From positions 6,863,011 through 6,927,010 of the forward strand of contig JAQFVV010006221.1 of NCBI GenBank assembly GCA_028023455.1: DNA of 64,000 nucleotides, given 5' to 3'. Source of the DNA: Epiperipatus broadwayi (lineage: Eukaryota > Onychophora > Udeonychophora > Euonychophora > Peripatidae). Within the stretch, counting starts at the first letter, position 1, and every line of letters starts with the position of its first letter. The notes beneath the pieces are model-generated. The model did no database searches, was not told the DNA's origin, and saw nothing but the letters and a program-made list of their open reading frames with translations. A program made the position numbers and the translations under genes. Shown here one piece after another: positions 24,860 through 38,095 of this stretch.

Positions 24860-24914
24860 GTACGGGTTTGTTACTTTTGAGAATGAGGAGGATGCCAGAA
24901 AAATACAAAAAGAG
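24860..24914 (+). CDS. boll: Internal exon of a Boule/DAZ-family gene (RRM RNP1 region)
   Basis: Exon of 55 bases read as YGFVTFENEEDARKIQKE, with the first G completing a glycine codon split by the upstream intron (phase 2 in, phase 0 out). It follows a long pyrimidine tract ending TTTAAGCAG and ends GAG|GTAAAA, so both splice sites are good. The residues are the RNP1 octamer, (K)G-YGFVTF, and the following helix of the RNA-recognition motif. The run GYGFVTFE-x-x-x-DA-x-K-I-x-x-E is characteristic of Boule and DAZL proteins. These bind U-rich 3' UTRs in germ cells and regulate translation during meiosis. The exon ends exactly where vertebrate Boule genes have an intron (after the QE equivalent). 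The next exon lies 33.5 kb away and continues the same domain. The preceding exon (RNP2, IFVGGI-type) was not seen and is probably outside the window. The assignment to Boule rather than another RRM protein rests mainly on the next exon. Confidence 0.88.
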
Positions 24915-25770
24915 GTAAAATATATAAATATGTAATGTTTATTTTTGAAAATAATTTTTTAATAATTTATGCTAAGTGAAATATCATCATTATAATATAT
25001 ATTTTTGTTGCTTGATTATGTGATTGCAATGCTTTATCTTTATTTCTCTGTATCCCAAAACATACTACAACAATTAAAGATTAAAAGTGTAATATTTGAT
25101 TACCTATGGCACTGTGTGTGTGGGTATGTATGTTTTATTAGTTTTATAAATAAATAAAGTTTTTATATTTGTTATAATTATAGTCAGACAGGAAAGTAGA
25201 AAATTTACATATGCTAAGCATTTAAATTCTTTGTTAAACCAATGTATGTTATACAGATTATACAATTAGGATAAAACTGTGGAAATCTGTCCATTATGTG
25301 TGTGAGGAGACAAAATGAAGCACATACACGTATTCAGTGTATACTAAGCATCAGTGTGAAGAAACTTAAGTCACACTTTAAGAAGAATATGTCTATACTT
25401 AAAGATTTTTTTATTCATTGCCAAGAAGATAGTCAATATATTAAAGTCTGTCTACTAATATTTATTTGTTTTGCCTCAAGTTAATAAACTTTTGTTGTTA
25501 AGATTAAATTAAAATTTGAAATGCTGTGCATGGTCTTAAAGGATGGAAATGTGGTTCTATAACACATAATCCTATTGAAACAATTATTCTAAAGAGATGA
25601 CCAATGGCATGATCATTTCCTAACAACCAGACTGTATACTAACATAAGTGACTGAAAAAGAAAAAAATGAAGTCAGAAAACACAAATCAGAACAATATCC
25701 TATTTTACAAGGCAACAGGGGGGTTATGTTTATTTATTATTTCTACTTAACCCTTTTAACTGAAGATCAT
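24915..25770. other. Intronic DNA, no element recognised
   Basis: The open frame 25296-25484 has no recognisable family; no other structure seen. Confidence 0.5.
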
Positions 25771-26409
25771 TTACTGTAATAGATTTCTAACTATAAAATC
25801 TTTCCATTGACTTGTTGTAATTTGAAAGATTTCGCGGGTATTAATGTGTAATAAGAAATATGGACTTAATCAGTGAAGTATTGAATAGCTTCACGCTTGC
25901 AGATCTAACTGCTTCAGCTTCACCTATTTAAATGGAAAGTAGGTTGAAGTAAAGAAGGGTTCCCCTCTTTTCTTCCATAGTGTAAGCTTGTGGTTAAACA
26001 CCCGTAGAGGTCCCTACTATCTCATTTTACATGCATATTCTCGAGGTTACAGCCTCGGTAAATATTACTTAGTAATCAATGTCCATTTAATAAATTTATA
26101 ACTTTAAATTACTGTAATAGATTTCTAACTATAAAATCTTTCCATTGACTCATTGTAAATCAAAAGATTTCACGGGTATTAATGTGTAATAAGAAATGTG
26201 GACTTAATCAGTGAAGTATTGAATAGCTTCACACTCACAGATCAAACCGCTTCAGCTTCACCTATTTAAATAGAAAGTAGGTTGAAGTAAAGAAGGGTTC
26301 CCCTCTTTTCTTCCATAGCGTAAGCTTGTGGTTAAACACCTATAGAGGTCCCTACTATCACATTTTACACGCATATTCTTGAGGTTACAGCCTCGGTAAA
26401 TATTACTTA
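25771..26409 (+). repeat. Two tandem copies of a ~300-bp repeat (period 338)
   Basis: Copy 1 at 25771-26071 and copy 2 at 26109-26409 share TTACTGTAATAGATTTCTAA at the start and GAGGTTACAGCCTCGGTAAA at the end, separated by 37 unrelated bases. More GC-rich than its surroundings, with no open frame. The end can form a hairpin (GAGG and CCTC). The tandem arrangement recalls retrozymes and satellite-like SINEs, but no hammerhead core was found. Confidence 0.88.
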
Positions 26410-26510
26410 TATACATTCTAAATATTTTAACAAGCATATAAATAAATTATGGCATATCAAATATGTAATGCTGATAATAGAAACCTTTTCATAAAACAAC
26501 CAATTTCTAA

Positions 26511-26777
26511 AATATTACTGTGATAATTCACAAGCTAGAGTCCCAAAGAATTATTTTAATGAACTTCAAATAATGTCCCTTTTTTATATTAATGACAATC
26601 TATTTTATATGATTCCTGAAAAATCTTTTAAATTAACTTGGAAATAATGCCTTTTTAAAATATCAATGTCGATCTATTTATCAAATTATTGACATTGATA
26701 TAGGAAAGGAGCATTATTTGCAAGTTCATTTAAAAGATTCTTTGGGAATCTGGATTGTAAATTATCCTAGTAATGTT
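26511..26777. repeat. Foldback element, ~90-bp arms
   Basis: 26511-26598 and 26692-26777 are inverted copies (AATATTACTGTGATAATTCA against AACATTACTAGGATAATTTA; TCCCAAAGAAT in both). A third partial copy (TTAACTTGGAAATAATGCC) sits in the middle. Confidence 0.75.
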
Positions 26778-26789
26778 TTTAATCTTCAT

Positions 26790-29700
26790 AAATAGATTTA
26801 TACATATATATATATATTGTACATATATGTATCTCAGTCCCACATATATATATTCTTAAATTTAAAAAAAATGTTTTATATATATATAGATTTGTGTGGG
26901 TGTGTTGTATATAGTTAATAGACAATAGTTATTAATGGGCAGTAATAAAGAGAGAAGGTTACAAGAAATAATATCCAATATATTGGTCTATTATTATTAA
27001 ATAAAGCATTCAGTTATTTAGTTTTTTTTTTTTTTAAATAAAACAAACTATGCACATGTGTGAAAGAAAAGTATGGCTGTGTAAACAAAACATTTTTACA
27101 CATATTTTTGTTGACCAAAGATTGCAAACTGTTGTCTTTGTGTTATCTGGATTTTAGATTGTCCAAAGGTGAGGAAAATGCTTTGACAGAGTAGATAAGA
27201 TAATTATTAATTTTCTTATTAATTGCTTTGGACCGTCAATTTGTGATGCTCTGGTTGATATCTCAAAATGACAGTTATTTTTGTAGGAGGAGACTTGTTA
27301 ATCAGAATATTCACAGAGGCAGTTAGCAGCAGTTTTGATCTGTTTCTTTTAAACTCAGAGTGAGCTGTTGATTTTTTTTTTTAGAAAAAGTTAAAGAGGA
27401 AAATGTGAGACTTGTTTTAAAAACAGCATAAAAGATGTGCGGCTATTAATCTAGAGGGATGGATCAAAATTGAATCTTTTAAAAGAAGTTGATAAAAATA
27501 ATATAAAAAATGGTATTTATATATTTTTTGTTCTCTGAGACCTCACATCATGGGTTAATTCACTAATCTATCTGTGGACTCATATACAAGTCTTTAATAA
27601 CCAAAGAATGGCTGAGTTTAAAACCAACCACATATGCTATCTGAGAGGCTTCTTTTTTGTCTCCTGGCCTATTAAAGGATCATCATATTTGAAGGGAGGG
27701 AGAAGAGGAAAGAAGAGAAGAAAGAAGAAGATTTACAAAAGCCATACAACCAACCTCAATTAATCTACAAATCAGTATTTAAAAGTTTTCATGCTTGTCA
27801 AAAAGTGCATGCAATAACTTTTAAAATGGTAAAAACCAGCCAAACCAACCAGTCGAAGCTATAGATAAGAGAGTGGTCTGATATTTGAATCTGGGATATT
27901 AATAAGAACTTAAAATGGATTGGCTAACTTTAAAATTTAACTAACAAATTTTTTTATTTACTTATTAAAAGTAAACTTTGATTTCTACAGTCAAGTATTT
28001 TTTCCTTTTGATACATAAACATTAAGAGTTTGTTTATTGGTTGTATTATTATCAATACTGCATAACATTACACACACAGTTTAGAATTTATTAAACTTAA
28101 TTTTTTATAATCTTTTGATATATATATATTTTATATATTGTAATACTAAAATGTCTTTTATTATTGATGTTTGTTCAGTGTAAGAATTGAGCAACCTCTC
28201 AATATATGCTTTATAATGTTTTTATTTATTTATCTCTTTGCATATTAAATTTGATATAATTTATTTTTGTTCAAAGTTTCAATAATTTTTTTTTTATATA
28301 TGTGATTTATGTATCAATGCATATTATAAAGGGACACATTTTAATATAATATATATGTTGACAGATCACAGGATGTGTGCGTGTGTGACTGCTTATACCA
28401 ACCAGTCAAAATTGGTTAGACATAGTTATTTTAAGGTAGCAAATTAAAGAGCAGGGTTTCACACATGTATGAAAGTAAAAAAAAAAAATAACACACACAT
28501 TGCATTATAAATTTACCTTTATGACATATAATAAGTATAGAAAATCTTGAATAAGTATTCAATAGAATATTTTTTTTATGTCATTTTAAGCCAGCTTATT
28601 CCAAAATATGTAGTAACACGAGCAGATACATAAAATTAGTTGGTTACGCATATAGTATTGAAATATTTTATTGTAATTATGTATTTAATTGAGTCAATTG
28701 TATAATTAGTAAGTTGATTTATTAAAAGAAAGAGTGTGAATAAATATAATTATACCATATTTGGTTTCCATGTTATTATTATTAGTATTGTTAATTTTTT
28801 TTAAATCTTGTTTTGATTATAATTAGTCATCATCACTCGTAAATGTTAAGTACAAGTTGAGCGTCGGATAGTAAATTTACATATAATGATGTTTAAGATC
28901 ATGCTTGACATATAACCAAGTTTTGAGTAATTATAGGTTAATAATAAAAAAAGGTGAGGTTTTATGTTGTGCCCATGAGTTTTGATCATCCTCATCAAAG
29001 GTGGATATTATATTACTGGTTAAATCATCATTTAAGCATAATATTGTTCAAGTAAATAATTATATTTATCAGTCTAAATTTTATAATATAAGATTAGTTA
29101 TGATCACCATCATCGCTAAATAAATAGTAATAATTGAATCCAATCTTAAATATAATTAATATGTTTAGTAAATAGATATTTGTAAAAGCTAAATATCATA
29201 TGATGAGATTTATGATGATCATGATTGTGCTATAATTTTAACTGTAATAGTATTTTAAGTAAATATAACCCTAAACGTATAAAAGGTTACATTTTAGGCT
29301 GTAAGATTCATTATGATCAATCATCTGAGTTAGTGATTATTATAATTAAATCCCGGTTTAAACATAATATGATTTTAAGAAAGTACCTATGTGCTTATAA
29401 AAGATAAATTTGTTGTTATGAGTTTATTACAAAAGCTGTGGATGGAATCATCATCATTATATTACGATGAATAATTAAATTAAATAACTAGGTTTAATGG
29501 CCATATAAGTAAATAATGGTCTTCACTATGTTTGTTTGTAAGCCATTAGTAAGAGTATTCATGCATCTGTTCATCAATATACTTAAGCTGAGCTGGTAAT
29601 ATCTATAAGAGTGTTGGATATATAAATTTTATGGTATTGGGATCTTATATTTCTATTGATACGGATAAAATATAAGAATGTCATGTTTTTTTTTTGTTAT
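26790..29700. other. Intronic AT-rich DNA
   Basis: No gene or bounded repeat recognised. The open frame 29225-29407 is without similarity. Confidence 0.45.
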
Positions 29701-29704
29701 TCAT

Positions 29705-29765
29705 CCAAGTGCATGTGTGGTAAAGAATGTACCAAATGGGTTTGAACCCAGTACACTATAGAGAT
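29705..29765 (+). mobile_element. tRNA-like (SINE head) fragment
   Basis: TGGTAAAGAAT resembles an A box and GGTTTGAACCC, about 25 bases later, resembles a B box. No complete cloverleaf can be drawn, so a SINE head is more likely than a tRNA gene. Confidence 0.4.
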
Positions 29766-29769
29766 ATTT

Positions 29770-32488
29770 ATCTAGGTTTAAAACAATCTAGTGGAGCCCG
29801 GAGAAAACACATGTACTTTGAAAAACTGAATAAAAGTGATCAAGTCCTTTTTCCAACTTGATAATATTAACTTTCTCTGATATTTTTTTAAGTTGTGATA
29901 AATAGCACCAGTGTGTGTGTGTGACCATGAATGGTCTTATATATGTGGAAAGAGGAATGGGAAGGATTCTTTGTTGAAAGAACCTATTATTGGAGATAAG
30001 CGTAATGCACTCCATGGATTTCACTGTAATTTTATTCAGTTGCGATAGCTAATATTGGTTTATCTTATTTTGGTTACTATAACTTCCCAATATCGAAAAT
30101 ATTTTAAATCATAAATGATGACAGTGATGAATTTTCATTTTTGTTTTGTGTATTTAGAAATGGGATAATTTATTTATCCTATTAATTAATGTTGATGATA
30201 GTTGCAAACAGGCTATGGTATTTATATTTATGTTAGTTACAAATTGGCTGTTATATTTTATATATTTCTTTATAATTACAAAGTAGCTATCCAAAGAGGG
30301 TTAGAGATAAATCATATACCTGAGATGAGAAGTCAGAATGGCCTCAGGTTCCATTGTGTTATAGATATCATCACTTATTTATTAATTACCAATTATAGCA
30401 GCTATCATAGCATATGCGTATATTCAGTTACAAATAGAGTATTTGTATTCCTATTTATTTAGTTACAAATGGATGCCTAACTGGAGCATGATATATTAGC
30501 GTATATCCTTTTTTTAATTACAATATATATGAAGAAACCTTACATTATTTTTAAAACAAAAACATTAAAAACTATCATATAATTTTCCTCTAATTACTTT
30601 TGTGTTGGTCAACTGTATATTTGTGATATACTTTATCTTTATATTTCATATTATTGTGTTCTACAAATTCTGCTTCTGTTCCATGTGTTAGGTGTGTATT
30701 TGCTGGATTCTGTACTATAACACTCAGTAATTTTTGTACATATATATATTGTACCGGTCAAAACATGTTGATCCATCTAACATGAGCTGGAACTCAATGA
30801 AACATACTTCAAACCCAGTCAAGCCCGAGATTTAGATCAGGGGCCAACATAAATTCAAACCCATTCCACAAGCACTAGATCGAACATCTAATGAATAACA
30901 TAATAATGATGGCACACGAGACTTAATTCTTAAATCCGGCCCATTAGAAGAGTGAAAGAGACAATGAAACATATTTAACAAAAGAACACATATATATGTT
31001 GGACTGTATGGAAGTGGAGAGAAGATGATTCAAACTACATAAGTTTCTTGAATAATAAATTATTTAATAAAACATTTAATGAACAGTAAATTAATTATAT
31101 TTTCATTTGAATGTGCATGACAAGATGATTCATATAATTGATCACGCTATTATGATTCATATGCTCTTATGAATAAACGACAGATTTTACATATGCTCTT
31201 ATGAATAAACGACAGATTTTACATAAATAGGTATATTTGGTGGATGAGATTAAGGTGTCAATCATTTGATTACAAAATGACTTATAACATATTTAAATTA
31301 ACGCTTTAGTGGTGGTTCTGAAAAGTGATGATTAATATACACATTTATGGAGTGTTTTAAGAATCATTATACATATTACATAATTGTTTTCACGGGTTTT
31401 GGTAGTGAAATATAAATAAAATATATTTTAAAAATGGTTGACTCATTAAGAATAAGATTTGTGAACATTTAATAAAATAATATACACTTAAATCCAAGTA
31501 TCTTTACTTAGCGAACATAATATTTTCTTTAAACCATTCTTTAAATTAAGATTTTAAAAGAAAAGAATGCTTTATTTTTCTAAAATATGTATACTCTTAA
31601 ATGAATGGAATAAATTACGATGGTGGGATTTTAAAAAAATAAGAAAAACAATATTATTAACTAAACTAAAATCTTAATGTATCCAGTTGAATGTCAATTT
31701 TAAATTTTATTACTAATTTTATTAGTAGATTACTATTGATAGTAATGTAGTGAATTCCGTTAACTTATATTGTTTCTATACCTAAGATGACATAATTTAC
31801 ACACTGTAGAATATTGCTTTTTACTGCCTGTGTATTCTAATATTATTAACAAGCTAAATAAAGATTTTGTAGTAAAAGAACAGATGCCAAAGACATGTAT
31901 TAATTCTCATCAACTATAAACTCTGAACAGATATGTATTGAAATGGTCAGATAAGACAGGGATATGCATTGATGATGTACAAGATTTGACTATATGGAAC
32001 CTTATATATGTTAGTATAAAATATTAATGTATAATAAGCATAATAATGCTAAATAAATGATATACTTGCTTCACTTTTCAGGGTTGAATTCATTATCATC
32101 ATCAAACTCAAGGCACCATCTAATAAATATCATTAGGCAATGTTCTAGGGTTATATCCTATTTTGTACTGATATGATTTAAAAGATTTTTTGTTCTCATA
32201 ATATTTTTTTAATTTTTATATTAATCTTATATATCTCATTGATTAAATTGACATATATATATATGTATATACTCTTTTTATATTGCTTGGCCAAATCAAG
32301 AATCATGAGTTACTCCTAAATAAACCAAACCATGGACATGGTATTCAGACGTGATAATTTTCATATAAAATAATTGAAATATTATGACATTTAAATAAAT
32401 AATAATAATAAAATTAATTACAACATATTAATAATATATTTTTCCTTACATTTTCTTATTTGTATTTTCAAAAATATACAAATTGTGT
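29770..32488. other. Intronic DNA, minor tandem repeat, no gene
   Basis: Includes a 33-bp tandem duplication (ATGCTCTTATGAATAAACGA twice, 31157-31223) and a more GC-rich stretch at 30755-30980 of unknown nature. Other open frames show no family features. Confidence 0.5.
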
Positions 32489-33513
32489 TTCTCCAAAAAT
32501 AAGCCATATCATGATTTTTCAGGTCGCTCATAATATAAGCCCTACTTCTGTTGAAACACATGGTTGATTGTATTATACAAGAGGGGACCCAAAAATAATG
32601 AGAATTTTGTAATAAAAAAATATATTTTTTTAGGTGATGTAAATTTAATCTTTTTCAAAATATAGTCTATTTAATGCAGTGTTACTGGTTTAAACGTTTT
32701 TCATTTCGAAGTTGTCCTGAAGTAGTTATAAAGTTATGCTTTTTAATGCTGTTGTCATTTTTTTCTTCACCACGTCTAAGTTCACAAAGAAAAAAAGACA
32801 TTTTTTTATTTGAGAAATTAAAGTCACACCGTGTGAGATTGAGGGCATATGGATAAGCTGGGACATGCTGAATTTAACTAAAAATTGTTTTACACTCATT
32901 ATGGGCTAGTGTTCTGTTGTGATGACACATGTATTTCTCTCTTTGTAATAAAATGGGACATTTATGATTCACTGCATCAGAACATGTAGCTTTTAAATGC
33001 CTGATCATTATGAATAAATTCTGAATGAACAAATTTCATTTACATCCCCCCAAAAAAAAATCAGTATCATCTTGACATTTGACTTCACTCACCGTGCTTA
33101 TTTGGGACTTTTACTAAATCAATCATAAACTTGTGTTTTTCCTGAACAACTTGCTTGTAATTTATTTAAAGCAATACTTCTATTTTCCCTAAAAGAAAAC
33201 AAAATTTCACATTTCACCTTTTCAGGCATTAACAAAAGTCGATAACACAAAACATAAATTACACTAAAATGTGCTATGTGTGATCATGATTTCATATGAT
33301 GATGTCATTTGGAAGATTGTTGCAGAAGAGTTCCTGCAAAAGATTTCTAGGGGCAGAAGCATAAGTTATTAGAGACAATTCTGGTTATTTTTGTACTTGA
33401 ATAAATGTATATTTTAGTATATAAAAAATAAGACATCCCTTGAAAATAAGTCCTAAAGCATCTTTTGGAGAAATAGTTATTATAAGATCCGGTTTTATTT
33501 TTGGGGAAACGTC
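32489..33513. mobile_element. TIR element (MITE-like) split by a mariner insertion
   Basis: The left end GTGTTTCTCCAAAAATAAGCC and the reverse complement of the right end (ACGTTTCCCCAAAAATAAAACC) are inverted repeats. Internal words ATAAGCC and ATAAGACATCCCTTGAAAATA repeat the same theme. Without the nested mariner the element would be only ~200 bases. Confidence 0.55.
32578..33399 (-). pseudogene. Decayed, internally deleted mariner transposon
   Basis: Inverted ends CAAGAGGGGACCCAAAAATA (left) and CAAGTACAAAAATAACCAGA (right, reverse complement), with TA just outside the left end. On the - strand about 32750-32960 encodes, with stops and shifts, remnants of the C-terminal catalytic part of a mariner transposase: HHNRTLAHN (from the HHDNAPAH type) and YPYALNLTRCDFNF (from the PYSPDLAPCDF type, the third catalytic acid). 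At 822 bases against ~1.3 kb for a full mariner, much of the gene is gone. Confidence 0.72.
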
Positions 33514-33519
33514 ATATTT

Positions 33520-34689
33520 TAGAAAATATTTTATAAAACATAAAATAAAACCATTATATCTACTAAAAATCACCATCAATATCCTTTAAATTATTTTTTT
33601 AAAATCTAAATTGTAGTTCTCTTTATATGTAATTAACCTCTTACATGATTATATTTTTAACAACCAATGTTATTTCTTTAATAGTCTCACCTCTAAAATA
33701 TCTTCAAATTGATGTTTCATAAGCCTATGTAAAAAAACAAATACTCAATAAATTATAACATTCAAAAATCCTCAAAAAATGTCCAAGATTTATACATAAT
33801 TCCAAAATATTAATTATTCAAACTGCAGCATATAATATAATATAAGTATGTAATCAAGCACTCATTGCTGTTAATATCCTATGCCTTTCATGATCTAGAA
33901 TATAACTTCACATGTTAATGACTCTTGGAAATATAACTCATTTCTTCAATGACCTTTAAATTCACCACAAACATTGAAAATAAAATTAGTCAACCAAGTA
34001 TACCTCTAGTATTCGTCTTTGTAAATATGTGCATAACTATACATATATCTTTCTTAAATTATTAATAATTCAAGAATTGCCATAGTAATCATAAATATGT
34101 TAATTCAATGAAATGGTCAGCTATTGAATCATATCTCTTCTAAAATAGTATCCTTAAAAATTAAATCATTTATAGATATGATCAGCTTTCAGATTCTATC
34201 CTTGATAAACACAATTTTTAAAATCAATCACTTTCCATCATATTAATATGTAATGTAGAATAGTAAGGCTCTGAATTCTTGTATTTATATAATAAATTCA
34301 TATACATAAAAGTACATATCAATGTGGATTAGCACAAAGGTCTAAATCCATGTAAAAGTCTGTATCATTCATACTTAGAATAATAATTTAAATATTTAAT
34401 TTAAACTTCAAATAATTATAATACTATTTTTCTTTTTAAAAAAGCCTCAAGCAGTCTTTTATTCCAGTTCTTGGACATTTCTTATATATCAGAACATTAC
34501 CATATCTATTGCTAAGATTATTGTGCTCTTGCTAATTTATCAAATTTTAATATACTACAGTCTAAAATATTATTATGAAATCTTTTATTTAAATAAGACT
34601 CTTTAGATTTTTTTCTTTTCTTTTATTAATACTTATATTTGAAAGTAGACCTTAAAGATATATATTTTTAATCAAAACTAATTTTTACT
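33520..34689. other. Intronic AT-rich DNA, no gene seen
   Basis: Nothing recognisable. Confidence 0.5.
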
Positions 34690-34906
34690 TTAAAACAAAT
34701 TTTATTAGGTCTAATAAAGGTTACATTTTTGTATAAAAAACATAATTAAAGGAATAAAAAAAAAGCAACAACACGCATTTGAAATGATTGAGACCATTGT
34801 TAAACAATTGAAATTTGAAAGACTCAAATTATATAGTAATGACCAATGTTGACAGTTGATGTGATTATTTATGTATATTTGAGTGGTTGGGAAGTTTGTA
34901 TAGCTT

Positions 34907-35356
34907 TCAAGTCTCTTCAAAAATAAATTTTGATGACAATAGTTGATCTCTCTTTTTAATTTTTTCCATTGTTTTCATAAAACAGGCATTTTGATCTGGG
35001 TGAGGCTGTGTATATGTCATTTTACACCTCACAAACCAGATTGAATATGTTATAAAACTTGATAATCTGATGACTGGGAATTGTTTAGTTTTGATGCTTT
35101 TTTGCAGCGAGATTATAGTGTAGTAGTCTGTTTTGATGTTGTTATATATTATTTGTCTCACTGTTCCCAGTGCATTACATGTTGTAATGATGTGGTTGTA
35201 GGACTCCTCCTCTCTATGACATCTGGGGCATATCGGATCTACTTTTGTGATATGCCGTCTATGACAAAGGAAGGATAGAGTTGGCATAGCTTCAAGATTT
35301 ATTTTGATTATGAAATCAAGGTACTTGGGCTCCAGAGCCCAATATTTAAATAACAA
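34907..35356 (-). pseudogene. LINE ORF2, C-terminal zinc-knuckle region
   Basis: Contains CPRCHREEESYNHIITTC, a CX2C-H-C knuckle as found after RT in several LINE groups, followed by ~80 residues to a stop. About 250 bases between this piece and RT are in other frames. Confidence 0.75.
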
Positions 35357-35613
35357 GGTTATCCTGTTGTTGATTAAGCTTAGTTTTGGGTTTTGGATGT
35401 GTGGATCTGGGTTTATTAATTGATGCGCTTCTCAGATGTTTATTTTTTTTTAAGCCGTTCTATTGTAATTTCATCATAGCGCTGTATATTATGAGCTTTT
35501 ATATAAAGCCAGCTATTTCTTTTTGGAGGTGGTGTATCTGTTGGCTGTACTGCTGCTAGTATTTGTGTGTAGCCATATTTGATTCCTAGATTGTGTAGAA
35601 GGGTGGGTGTTTT

Positions 35614-36671
35614 TTATATGAGTATGGCTGGGATGGCATGTAGTGACATACCATTATATTTGCGATGGTACTGCATTTTGTCTATGCTGATGGCCACTGT
35701 TTTATTTCTCCAGAAGAGCCTTGCACATAGTCTGTTGATTTTTTTAATGAAGGAGTTAGGTGTGGACATAACAGGCAAATAGTAGGAAATTCTACTCATT
35801 ACCTTCATGTTCAATAAAGCCACTTTTCCCTGTAGAGAGAGATAGACTCCTGACAGGGTATTTGTTATTTTTTCAGTTGCTTGAATTATGTTATCTTGGA
35901 GTTCTTTCGACATGGCTCTTTGGGATTTGTACATTGGAATTCCCAGAAATTTTTGAGGATCAGCATGATAGTTTGATGCTATTTTTTTTCCTGTTAGGAT
36001 GCACCAGGTAGATGATTTTCTGGTGTTGATTTTGAGGCCGGAAATGTTAGAGAAGGAGTTGATGATGTGATATAGACATGGTAGGTATTTCTTGGATGGA
36101 AGGATGACAAGTACATCGTCCATATACGCTATTGCTTTTATTTTATTTTTTTCAATTCTGGAATGAAGACTCCGGGTAGTAGAGAATCTATGTTTCTGAG
36201 AAGTGGATTTATATATAGCACAAATAGCAGGGCACTGAGAGGCAAGCCTTGTGAAATAGATGATGTGGGGGTGAATCCCTCAGTGATTATGCCGTTTAGT
36301 GAGATATGTATCTCTCTATTGATTAGTAAATTTTCTATGATTTGTACCATCTCAGATGGAATGTCTATATCTGAGAGAGATTGTAGCAGTACTCTTATGT
36401 TTACTGTGTCAAATGCTTCTGATATATCTAGTTGAACTGCCAAGGATCTTGACTGCCTATGAGACCTAATATGGTCAAGTAGTATATTAGTCTCACCCAT
36501 GGCTGTCAGAGCAGATGATCCTTTTTTTGCGTATTGTGATGGAGCGAGCTGGTTAAGGATAATGGGTTGGATCTTGTCCTTAATGACTCCCTCTATTATT
36601 TTGATAAGTAGAGGGGACATAGAGATGGGTCTAATGTTGGATATTTGGGTGAGGTCCTTGTTCTTTTTCAT
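35614..36671 (-). pseudogene. LINE ORF2, reverse transcriptase domain
   Basis: 36671 to 36138: SNIRPISMSPLLIKIIEGVI (RT motif 1), AVQLDISEAFDTVN with the first catalytic Asp, and SISQGLPLSALLFVLYINPL. 36123 to 35614: YMDDVLVILP with the catalytic Asp pair, then SGLKINTRKSSTW and the thumb. The break between the pieces sits in an A-rich run (36129-36150), where one base restores AIAYMDDVL. Palm residues are intact. Confidence 0.88.
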
Positions 36672-36703
36672 GAATGGAACCAGTGCTATTGGGTATAAAT
36701 TCT

Positions 36704-38095
36704 TTATAATTTTCCTATCTTTCGATAGGAGGTCATTCCCATCATTATTGGGATAGAGAATTGATTAAGATGTGATATGAGGAATTTTGGGATTGCATGC
36801 ATCCCAGGGTGAATGTTGTCTGGTATTGAATTAAGTTTTGCTTTGAGGTCTTGTTCAGTTATACCATGCTCTTGTGATGGACCGCAGTCATCCCTAAGGC
36901 CATTCCGAAGTGGAGGGCATGATTCAAGCGTGGCCCTGAAATGCTGTCTGATCACATTAAGCATATGTTGACCTGTAATGTTGGTTCCATTGAGGTTTAA
37001 GTGTGACGGGGTTGGCTGTTTCTTTTTTGCTCCCAGTGCCCATGCTAGGTAGCTTCTGGTCCAGCAGTGTTGTCCGGTTAGGAATACCTTGGCCCTCTTA
37101 ACAGCAATATATTCCGCCAGAATCTTCTGCTTGGATTTGTATTGGGCCTTCAGTCTGAGTACCCTTTCAATGTCATCAGGAAGATTTGATAATTGATTAA
37201 TTTTTTTGTATATATTGTCTTGGTCCTTAATGTGGGTTGATGGACCTCTCAATTTTTTAGTGTATTGTTGGATAACCATCTGGAGAATCTGCACAAAGGC
37301 AAACCAAGCTGTTTCTGGAGGTTGTGATAAGATGTTTATTTTTTTGAATAGGATGTACGCCTCAGAAGGTATTGCTTCTGTGGAGGTGGATTTGGTTATC
37401 ATTCTGATGGATTTATTCTGACCGATGTTTAGTCCATTCTCCACTTCTATCAGAACTGCCATGGCCAGATGATCTGAGAAAGCCACATGCTGGAGTGAAG
37501 CCTCCAAGTCATAGTGCAATTCCGACGTATAGCAAAGGAGATCAATCAGAGACTGGCATGATCTGGTGTAGAAGAAGGCTTCAGAAGGAAAGCAACCCTC
37601 TCTGCTGATAAATCCTCTGTTGAGAAGAGGAAGGTATTTGTAGACCATCTTGTTATATGTGGTGTTAAAGTCACCTAGCAGGATGGTTGGCCAGTTGTTA
37701 TTGGCTGTTATCATGTTGATTACATTTACTATTCTGATGTATGTATAGTGATTATTGGGTGTGTATACGTACATTGTATTAAATGTTGTTTTACCATAGC
37801 TTATGTTTGCTGCTATTATGTTATTGTCATGGTAGATTATGTTGAATTTGTTTGGAGGTTGTTAGCTGTTTATCACTATGCCAACTCCACCAGCAGCTGT
37901 GTAGTTGACTGTGAGTTTTGTGAAACCAAGACCTTCAAGCACCTCCAAAATCTTCTGACTGGACTCTGAGTGGAACTTGGTTTCACCAAGGAATAAAATG
38001 TGGGGAGAGTGGATTTTGAACCAATGCCTTATAGCATATATTCTGGAAGGGGAGTTTATTCCCCTGACATTCATACCAACAATCTTACATTTCAT
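36704..38095 (-). pseudogene. LINE ORF2, endonuclease domain
   Basis: 38095 to 37862 gives MKCKIVGMNVRGINSPSR and FLGETKFH (the AP-endonuclease NxRG and ET motifs). 37774 to 36704, in another frame, gives ILLGDFNTTY, SLIDLLCYTS and VAFSDHLAMAVL (GDFN, ID and SDH motifs), then a ~200-residue linker to RT. This domain nicks target DNA to prime reverse transcription. The catalytic E, D, D and H positions appear retained; the frame break is around 37775-37862. Confidence 0.85.

Noticed and set aside
29705-29765. Genuine tRNA gene
   Set aside because: Only A- and B-box-like words; no complete cloverleaf or acceptor stem.
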